A DNA stretch of 19,365 nt from JBFHRB01 sp041591915 (GTDB lineage: Bacteria; Actinomycetota; Nitriliruptoria; Nitriliruptorales; Nitriliruptoraceae). Under the pieces are notes generated by a model. The model had not been told where the DNA came from and ran no database searches. It was given only the letters and a program-made list of their open reading frames with translations. Within the stretch, counting starts at the first letter, position 1. Each line of letters starts with the position of its first letter. Positions 13,687-19,365 of this stretch are shown here, one piece after another. Location: the NCBI GenBank assembly GCA_041591915.1, contig JBFHRB010000029.1:1-19365 (forward strand), given 5' to 3'. The translations under genes were made by a program, and so were the position numbers.

Positions 13687-14897
13687 TGCTGCTCGAGCGC
13701 AACCAGACCATCATCGGCTTCATCGCCGTGGCCGTGATCGCCCTCGGCACGTTCTTCGCCGTCCAGGTGACGCGCGGCGGGTTCGTCGCCGGCCTCGAGG
13801 TCAAGGCGGAGTTCGAGGACGCCGCCGGGCTCGAACCCCGCAACTTCGTGTTCGTCGCGGGCGTCCGCGCCGGGCAGGTGTCGGAGGTCGAGATCGTGGG
13901 AGACCACGTCGAGGTCACCTTCAAGCTCAACGCCCAGGTGCCCGACGACTCGACGGCCTCGATCGTGCTCCAGAACGCCCTCGGCAAGCGGGCGATCCGC
14001 GTCGAGCCGGGCACGTCGACGACGTTCATCGAGGAGGGCTTCGTCTTCCCGGTGGAGCGCACGTCCCAGCCCGTCGACTTCCCCGAGCTGGGTGACGAGA
14101 CGGTCAACCTGCTGGCCGAGTCCGACGTCGATGCGCTGCAGGGGCTCGTGACGGCGGTGGCGGACGTGACCGAGGGCAACCGACAGGACGTCGTCAACCT
14201 GATCGACGGCGTCGACCGACTCACGCAGATCATCGCCGACCGCAAGGACGACCTGGAGCAGGTCATCCAACGGGCCGAGGTGCTCGTCGACGCCGCGGCG
14301 GACAAGGACCGCGAGATCGTCCGCGTCATCGACTCGTTCGGCCAGACGCTCGACATGCTGGCTCGTCGGCGCGCCGACGTGACCCGCCTGCTCCGTGAGA
14401 CCGCCGTCGCGACCGACCTGGCCGCCGACCTCGTGGAGGACGAGCGCGCCCGCATCAACCGGGTGCTCACCGAGCTCGACGAGGACCTGCAGATCCTCGA
14501 CTCGCACCAGGTGGAGCTGGCACACGCGATGGCGTACGCCGGGACCTCGGTCTGGGGCTTCGCCAACATCGGCTACGGCAACGGCACCACCGACCCCAAC
14601 GAGGGCCAGTTCACGGACAACACCGCGCCACCCCACGACGAGGGCTTCCCGTGTGAACGGACCGGGTGCGGCTGGGGCAACATCCTCGTGACGGGCCTGG
14701 GCGACGCCGGTGTGGCCGCCCTCGTCGGCTGCGGCGGCCCGGTGGACGCGATCCTGACCGGGATCTTCGGCCCGGACCCCACCTGCGACACCAACGGCGC
14801 CCAGCAGACGACGGCCTCGGTCGACCGTGGTCCGGCACGAACGGTCGCGTACCGCGGGCTCGAAGGCTTCTTCACGGTCCCGGGGGGTGCGCGATGA
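13686..14897 (+). CDS. mceC: MCE-domain protein MceC
   Basis: Third MCE protein, 403 residues. An N-terminal membrane segment spans about residues 8-29. The MCE domain is at about 38-112: VKAEFEDAAGLEPRNFVFVAGVRAGQVSEV and NALGKRAIRVEPG. A long helical, highly charged region runs from about 130 to 280. The C-terminal 120 residues are Gly-rich and hold several cysteines (FPCERTGCGW, VGCGGPVDAI, DPTCDTN), more than its siblings. Those residues are probably disulphide-bonded outside the cell. The ATG at 13686 overlaps the mceB stop by one base and follows a GGAGGGGG run. An open frame back to 13506 is a shadow inside mceB. Confidence 0.91.
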   Translation: MLLERNQTIIGFIAVAVIALGTFFAVQVTRGGFVAGLEVKAEFEDAAGLEPRNFVFVAGVRAGQVSEVEIVGDHVEVTFKLNAQVPDDSTASIVLQNALGKRAIRVEPGTSTTFIEEGFVFPVERTSQPVDFPELGDETVNLLAESDVDALQGLVTAVADVTEGNRQDVVNLIDGVDRLTQIIADRKDDLEQVIQRAEVLVDAAADKDREIVRVIDSFGQTLDMLARRRADVTRLLRETAVATDLAADLVEDERARINRVLTELDEDLQILDSHQVELAHAMAYAGTSVWGFANIGYGNGTTDPNEGQFTDNTAPPHDEGFPCERTGCGWGNILVTGLGDAGVAALVGCGGPVDAILTGIFGPDPTCDTNGAQQTTASVDRGPARTVAYRGLEGFFTVPGGAR

Positions 14898-16150
14898 CCA
14901 AGCGCATCGTCGCCCTCATCGCGGTCATCGCGGCGCTCGCCGCGACCGCAGCCGCGCTGCCCAGCGACAACGAGTACGAGATCGCGGTCGAGTTCGACCG
15001 GACCTACAACCTGTTCCCGGGCTCGCCGGTCCGTGTCCTCGGCGTCGAGGTGGGCCAGGTCAAGGAGGTCTCGGTCTCCCCCGACACGGAGAAGGTCCGC
15101 GTCGAGCTCATCATCGAGGACGGCATCGACCTGCCGGCGGACGTCCGCGCCGTCATCATCCCGCAGTCGCTCCTCGGCGAGCGCTACGTCCAGCTCGACC
15201 CGGCCTACACCGGCGGTGCCGTGCTCGAGGACGGCGCCGTGATCCCCAACGACCGCACGATCGTCCCGGCGGAGTTCGACGAGATCCTCGAGTCGCTCAA
15301 CACGTTCGCGGGTGGGCTGGACGAGGCCGAGCTGGCCCGCATGGTCGACAACGTCGCGACCGTCATCGAGGGCCAGGGCGCTCCGCTCGGCAACGCGATC
15401 GACAACGCGCACGAGGCCGTCAAGGTCCTGCAGAACAACGACGACGAGCTGATCCGGCTCGCCAGCCGGCTGGCCGACCTCAACGAGACGCTCAGCACGC
15501 GCGACCGCGCCATCGTCGCCATCATCGACGACTGGAACACCGTCGCCCGCCACCTGGCCGACGAGCGGAACAACCTCGAGGGCGCGCTCGGCGGGCTCGT
15601 CCGGCTGACGCGCGAGGTGGCCAACCTGCTCGAGCGGCAGCGACCCGGCCTCCAGCGCGACATCGAGGTGCTGACCCGCGTCGGACGCACCGCCTCACGC
15701 AACCTCGACGAACTGTCCCTGCTCGTGATGAGCGGCTCCGAGCTGTTCCGCCACGCGCAGCGCGGCTTCGACTACCGCCGCAACTGGCTGCCGCTGGTGA
15801 ACCACACCGAGGGCGTCGAGGCCGCGTTGGCCCTGAAGGTCGCGGAGCGACTCGAGTTCGCCTGCGACAGCATCTTCCCGGCCGAGGTGTGCGACCAGGT
15901 CGACTTCAACGAGCTGCTGACGGGCGGTGACGGCGAGTTGTGCCTGCCTCCGGTCATCCCGTGCGCGGACGAGGGCGTGACCACGCTGAGCCAGGGCCTG
16001 CGCCAGGTCTTCGAGGCGCACCCGGACCTGATCGAGGCGTTCGACAACTCCGGGTCGACCGCACCACAGGCGCCAGCCGTTCCGGACGTCCATCGGTTCC
16101 AGGCGAGGCCGGATGCCGAGGGCGACGATGACGGGGAGGTGGCGCCATGA
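14894..16150 (+). CDS. mceD: MCE-domain protein MceD
   Basis: Fourth MCE protein, 418 residues. A short hydrophobic signal or anchor lies at residues 4-22 (RIVALIAVIAALAATAAAL). The MCE domain is at about 28-105, with IAVEFDRTYNLFPGSPVRVLGVEVGQVKEV and SLLGERYVQLDPAY. A helical region at about 130-290 includes NNDDELIRLASRLADLNETL and HLADERNNLEGALGGLVRL. Two cysteine pairs follow (FACDSIFPAEVC and LCLPPVIPC). The C-terminal 45 residues are low-complexity, Pro/Ala then acidic (ending EGDDDGEVAP). The ATG overlaps mceC's TGA as ATGA. I see no lipobox, so this one appears to be membrane-anchored or secreted rather than lipidated. Confidence 0.91.
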   Translation: MTKRIVALIAVIAALAATAAALPSDNEYEIAVEFDRTYNLFPGSPVRVLGVEVGQVKEVSVSPDTEKVRVELIIEDGIDLPADVRAVIIPQSLLGERYVQLDPAYTGGAVLEDGAVIPNDRTIVPAEFDEILESLNTFAGGLDEAELARMVDNVATVIEGQGAPLGNAIDNAHEAVKVLQNNDDELIRLASRLADLNETLSTRDRAIVAIIDDWNTVARHLADERNNLEGALGGLVRLTREVANLLERQRPGLQRDIEVLTRVGRTASRNLDELSLLVMSGSELFRHAQRGFDYRRNWLPLVNHTEGVEAALALKVAERLEFACDSIFPAEVCDQVDFNELLTGGDGELCLPPVIPCADEGVTTLSQGLRQVFEAHPDLIEAFDNSGSTAPQAPAVPDVHRFQARPDAEGDDDGEVAP

Positions 16151-17229
16151 CCCGCCTCCGCACGCGCTTCGCCGGCATCATCGCCGTGCTGGCCCTGGCC
16201 GGTACGGCCTGCACCACCCTCGGCCGTGGCGGCATCGAGGTCCAGGCGGTCTTCGACGACACGATCGACCTGGTGATCGACGCCCACGTCCGGGCCGGCG
16301 ACGTCCCCATCGGCCGCATCGCCGAGATCAGCCTCACCGACGACATGCGCGCCCTCGTGACGATGCAGATCGAGGACGACACGGGCCTGCCCGCCGACGT
16401 GGAGGCGCTGCTCCTGCAGACCAGCCTCCTCGGCGAGCGCTTCGTCGAGCTCCGCGCCGTCGGCGACTCGGGCACGCTCGCGGACGGGACGTTCATCGAG
16501 AAGACGCGCGTCGTGCGCGACATCGAGGACCTGACCGCGACCGGCAGCGACCTGCTCGGCCTGGTCGCCGCGGATCGCCTCGCGGCGGCCGTCGAGACCG
16601 GCGCGATCGCCTTCGGCGGGCGTGGTGGCGTCCTGGGCACGTTCATCGACGAGATCGAGACGTTCGTCGGTGAGTACGACGAGAGCAAGGACGACCTCGT
16701 CCGGCTCATCGACAACATGGACGAGCTGCTCGAGGGGCTGGCGTCGCAGGCGGACGTCAACGCCGACGCCCTGGGCGTGCTCGCCGATGCCTCCGAGACG
16801 CTCGGCGAGGAGGACGACCGGCTCCTCGACGCCCTCGACGACCTGCGGCGCCTGGCCATCGTGGGCGAGCGGGTCATGGCCACCAACGCCTCGGAGATCG
16901 ACGCGGGGGTACGCCGCCTGCGCCGCATCCTCGACCAGATCACCCGGATCGACGGCGCCTTCCAGGACCTGCTGACGTGGCTCCCACGCCACAACCTGCA
17001 CGTGCCCAACGCCGTCGTCGGCGACGAGGCGCAGGTGTGGCTCGACTTCGTGGTCTGCGGGATGAGCGACGACCCCAACAACCCGGCGGAACGCTGCGAC
17101 CCCTACCCCGAGGAGGACCAGGGCAAGGGCAACGAGCCCCCCGCCTACGTCGACGAGGACGACGCCTGCAACGACGACCACGACGAGTGTGATCACCGGA
17201 CGGCGAAGATGCAGGAGGGGACGCTGTGA
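16147..17229 (+). CDS. mceE: MCE-domain protein MceE, putative lipoprotein (LprK position)
   Basis: Fifth MCE protein, 360 residues. The fifth gene of mycobacterial mce operons encodes a lipoprotein (LprK), and here a short signal, basic MTRLRTRF plus hydrophobic GIIAVLALAGTAC, ends in Cys22. The lipobox (GTAC) lacks the usual Leu at -3, so lipidation is probable from position but not certain from sequence. The MCE domain is at about 31-108 (VQAVFDDTIDLVIDAHVRAGDVPIGRIAEI, SLLGERFVEL). The helical region runs from about 120 to 270. The tail is very acidic with clustered cysteines (VVCGM, RCDPYPEEDQ, EDDACNDDHDECDH), possibly for metal or disulphides. The ATG overlaps the mceD stop as ATGA. 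Confidence 0.9.
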   Translation: MTRLRTRFAGIIAVLALAGTACTTLGRGGIEVQAVFDDTIDLVIDAHVRAGDVPIGRIAEISLTDDMRALVTMQIEDDTGLPADVEALLLQTSLLGERFVELRAVGDSGTLADGTFIEKTRVVRDIEDLTATGSDLLGLVAADRLAAAVETGAIAFGGRGGVLGTFIDEIETFVGEYDESKDDLVRLIDNMDELLEGLASQADVNADALGVLADASETLGEEDDRLLDALDDLRRLAIVGERVMATNASEIDAGVRRLRRILDQITRIDGAFQDLLTWLPRHNLHVPNAVVGDEAQVWLDFVVCGMSDDPNNPAERCDPYPEEDQGKGNEPPAYVDEDDACNDDHDECDHRTAKMQEGTL

Positions 17230-18581
17230 ACATCTCCTTCGCGCGCCTCTTCACCAACCTGTCCTGGCTGATCGCTTTCTCGATCATCGTCGTGGTGGGC
17301 GCGTTCCTGTCCTTCGTCTCGGGTGTCGTCTTCGACGACAGCTACCAGATCTCGATCCGAGGCATGCCGGAGGCCGGTGGTGTCCTCCCCAGCCAGGAGG
17401 TCACCGTCTACGGGCACGCCGTCGGCATCGTCGAGGACGTCAACATCGTCCAGGACGGCGTCGAGATCGTCGCCAGGATCACGGAGGGCCAGCAGGTCCC
17501 GTCCTCCGACTTCGCTCGGGTCGTCATCCTCCGGCGCTCCCCCATCGGTGAGCAGACGGTGGACATCCAGCCGATCAGCGCCCCGTGGACGGCCGCCGAG
17601 CCCGGCGAGGTCATCACGGTCACGCCGGACCGACTGCGCGTCCCGACCCCCGTGCCCGACCTGCTCGCTCGTGCGAACGACCTGTTCGGCGCCATCGACC
17701 CGACCAACCTCGGGATCGTCGTGAGCGAGCTCGCGGACGCCTTCGGCGGACGAGGGCAGACGCTCCGACAGCTCAACCGCAACGCGCTCGACCTCAACCG
17801 CACGCTCGTGGCCGGCATCCCCGAGCTCGAGCGTTCGATCACCGCCTCGGAGGATGTCCTCGAGGCGCTCCGTGACAGCGCCGACGCCCTCGGCGACAGC
17901 TTCGCGGCCGCTGCCGACCTCGGTGACACGCTCACGGCGATCCGCCCCGAGGCCGAGACCCTGCTGTTCGAGGGGCAGCGCGCGCTGGTCCAGGCCGACG
18001 CGCTGATCCGCAACGAGCGGGCCAACCTCACCTGCCTTATCGACGACTTCAACAGCATCAACGCGATGCTGACGGGTCCGTCGACCGCGCCCCCGGCCAA
18101 CCCGTACACGTACGCCAGCAAGCTGGACGAGCTCGAGCAGGGGCTGCAGCGCTCGCGCTTCTTCTTCGCCGCGTTCGACGCCGCCACCCAGTGGGACCCG
18201 GAGGCGGGCAACATCTGGGCCCGCATCCTCGTCGACACCCAGAACCAGCCGACCGGCCGGCAGTACCGCGATGACGAGGGCAACCTCGAGCTGCGGGCCA
18301 CTCCGGCAACCAGGCCCGGTGCCGCGTGCCAGTCGGAGTTCGGGCGAGGCGTGCAGGCCATCGGCGCCCCAGGCGCGCTGCAGGACCGCAACGACCCGTC
18401 CACCTACCAGCCGCCGGACAGCCTCGCGCCGCCCATCGACTGGGCGCCCGTCGTCGCCTCGGGTGGTGGGCAGCAGTTCGACCCGCCGCCCACCTCACCC
18501 CTGCCGACCACCGGTGGCGGCATGTTCCTGATCGCCCCGGCACTGCTCGGTGCAGCCGTCGCGCTGCGGAGGAAGCCGTGA
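17226..18581 (+). CDS. mceF: MCE-domain protein MceF with C-terminal LPTTG sorting signal
   Basis: Sixth MCE protein, 451 residues, the longest of the set. An N-terminal membrane helix at about 13-36 (WLIAFSIIVVVGAFLSF) is followed by the MCE domain at about 44-122, with YQISIRGMPEAGGVLPSQEVTVYGHAVGIV and SPIGEQTVDI. Helical segments run from about 145 to 290. The C-terminal 80 residues are Pro/Gly-rich. The protein ends with LPTTG (426-430), a hydrophobic stretch (about 432-447) and RRKP. This tripartite end is the standard layout of a sortase cell-wall sorting signal and is not a usual feature of Mce proteins as I know them. The GTG overlaps mceE's stop (GTGA). The MCE assignment is firm; the anchoring role is inferred. 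Confidence 0.9.
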   Translation: MNISFARLFTNLSWLIAFSIIVVVGAFLSFVSGVVFDDSYQISIRGMPEAGGVLPSQEVTVYGHAVGIVEDVNIVQDGVEIVARITEGQQVPSSDFARVVILRRSPIGEQTVDIQPISAPWTAAEPGEVITVTPDRLRVPTPVPDLLARANDLFGAIDPTNLGIVVSELADAFGGRGQTLRQLNRNALDLNRTLVAGIPELERSITASEDVLEALRDSADALGDSFAAAADLGDTLTAIRPEAETLLFEGQRALVQADALIRNERANLTCLIDDFNSINAMLTGPSTAPPANPYTYASKLDELEQGLQRSRFFFAAFDAATQWDPEAGNIWARILVDTQNQPTGRQYRDDEGNLELRATPATRPGAACQSEFGRGVQAIGAPGALQDRNDPSTYQPPDSLAPPIDWAPVVASGGGQQFDPPPTSPLPTTGGGMFLIAPALLGAAVALRRKP

Positions 18582-19171
18582 CCGTGTCCACCGACGAGCA
18601 GCCGACGACGAGCGGGGCCGACGCCCCGGCGACGGCACCTGCCACCTCCGCGGGACGCGGCCGTGCCGCGCTGCCCTGGGTCCTGCTGGCCGTCGCCGTC
18701 GGGTGGGCGATCTTCGCCACGTTGCAGTACCTGCCACTGGCTCAGGCGGAGTCCGACCGTCAGGCGATCCAGGCGACCTCGCTCAACTTCCTGCAGGCGC
18801 TGACGAACTGGGACGCCTCGGAGGGGCTCGACGTCCCGCTCGACGAGGTGCGCTCCTACGGGACGGCGGTCTTCCAGGACGAGGCGGCATCCCTGTTCCG
18901 GGGCGAGCTCGGCCAGAGCCTCGAGGCGATCGGCGCGTCGAGCGTCGGCGAGGTCGTCGACCTCTTCGTCCAGCGAGCCGACAGCGAGGACGCCCTGGTG
19001 TTCGCGGTGGTCCGGCAGGAACTGTCGAACGACGTCACCACGGACGTGGACGAGGTCTTCCGGGGCGTCCGCGTCTTCCTGCTCGAGCGCGACGGCACGT
19101 GGCTCGTGGACGATGTCGAGCTGCTCGGGGAGGACCTCGGCGAGCCGGTCGATGACGAGGGAGACGCATGA
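18578..19171 (+). CDS. Mce-associated membrane protein (Mas-like)
   Basis: A 197-residue protein with the layout of the Mce-associated (Mas) proteins that follow mce genes in actinobacteria. A disordered Thr/Ala/Pro-rich cytoplasmic N-terminus (1-30) comes first, then one transmembrane helix (about 32-51, LPWVLLAVAVGWAIFATLQYL). An external domain follows, with helical QAIQATSLNFLQALTNWD and strand-rich VFAVVRQELSNDV and GVRVFLLERDGTWLVDDVEL. That domain resembles the NTF2-like fold reported for this family. Mas proteins are thought to stabilise the Mce complex. GTG at 18578 has GGAGG five bases upstream and overlaps the mceF stop; GTG at 18584 is a weaker alternative. Identification rests on topology and position more than on motifs. 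Confidence 0.8.
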   Translation: MTVSTDEQPTTSGADAPATAPATSAGRGRAALPWVLLAVAVGWAIFATLQYLPLAQAESDRQAIQATSLNFLQALTNWDASEGLDVPLDEVRSYGTAVFQDEAASLFRGELGQSLEAIGASSVGEVVDLFVQRADSEDALVFAVVRQELSNDVTTDVDEVFRGVRVFLLERDGTWLVDDVELLGEDLGEPVDDEGDA

Positions 19172-19365
19172 TGTCCGAGGCGCTGTACGACGAGATCATC
19201 GTCGGCTCCGACGGCTCGCCGACCGCGAACCGCGCGCTCAACGCCGCGATCTCGCTCGCGCTGCGGACCCACAGCCGCCTGACGGTCGCGACCGCCTGGT
19301 ACCGCGACATGCCGGACAGCCCGGTCGCGAGCGAGCGGGCCAAGATGCCGGGCGGCGAGCCGGCG
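19168..19365 (+). CDS. Universal stress protein (UspA family), 5' part
   Basis: The first 66 codons of a UspA-domain protein that continues past the window. It opens MMSEALYDEIIVGSDGSPTANRALNAAISLA, which is the first strand with the family's VGSDGS turn and the following helix. The second strand is RLTVATAWYRD. UspA proteins are small cytoplasmic nucleotide-binding proteins linked to stress and growth arrest. The ATG at 19168 overlaps the Mas gene stop (ATGA) and has GAGG about 7 bases upstream, so it is part of the mce transcript at least at its start. A second ATG at 19171 is also possible. The full length and whether it has one or two Usp domains cannot be seen. Confidence 0.85.
   Translation, partial: MMSEALYDEIIVGSDGSPTANRALNAAISLALRTHSRLTVATAWYRDMPDSPVASERAKMPGGEPA

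Noticed and set aside
1..19365. CRISPR array, insertion sequence, prophage, tRNA or rRNA
   Set aside because: I found no regularly spaced repeats, transposase or integrase motifs, or structured RNA gene; the composition is uniform across the window.

Overview
The window is about 70% G+C, with third codon positions almost all G or C and frequent GTG and TTG starts. It carries a coenzyme F420-linked reductase, a corrinoid adenosyltransferase and a complete two-permease/six-MCE operon. Together these point to a high-GC actinobacterium. A deep lineage such as Nitriliruptoria or Acidimicrobiia would fit, but the sequence alone does not fix the taxon. I see no transposase, integrase, tRNA, rRNA, CRISPR array or compositional break, so this looks like stable chromosome.

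Left part (1-7672): compact metabolic and cofactor genes. On the minus strand lie the 5' end of an unknown gene and a PduO-type cob(I)alamin adenosyltransferase. Divergent from them is a plus-strand run: an 81-residue unknown protein, aminodeoxychorismate synthase component I (pabB) and a fold-type IV PLP enzyme (pabC-like). These make the p-aminobenzoate arm of folate synthesis. A convergent minus-strand pair follows: an F420-dependent NADP reductase translationally coupled to a 96-residue unknown protein. Next comes a plus-strand pair, an alpha/beta hydrolase coupled to L-aspartate oxidase (nadB), which is the first step of NAD synthesis. A minus-strand ferritin-like gene converges on nadB.

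Middle (7673-9928): on the minus strand, a homogentisate 1,2-dioxygenase-family gene and an IclR-family regulator just upstream of it. Both upstream regions contain strong inverted repeats that share the core CGATCGGTC, which makes them candidate operators. The 293-305 bp gap between iclR and the mce operon is a divergent control region. It holds a good candidate iclR promoter and a weaker candidate mce promoter.

Right part (9929-19365): a ten-gene plus-strand operon, yrbEA-yrbEB-mceA-B-C-D-E-F-mas-usp. It encodes a Mce-type ABC importer for lipids or sterols: two MlaE-like permeases, six exported MCE-domain proteins with long coiled-coil-like tails, one Mce-associated membrane protein and the start of a universal stress protein that runs off the window. 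Except for the 4 bp gap between the two permease genes, every junction overlaps by 1 or 4 bases, so the set is probably made as one coupled unit. The ATPase subunit is not in the window. The most unusual point is that the last MCE protein ends in LPTTG, a hydrophobic stretch and RRKP, which is a sortase-type cell-wall sorting signal.
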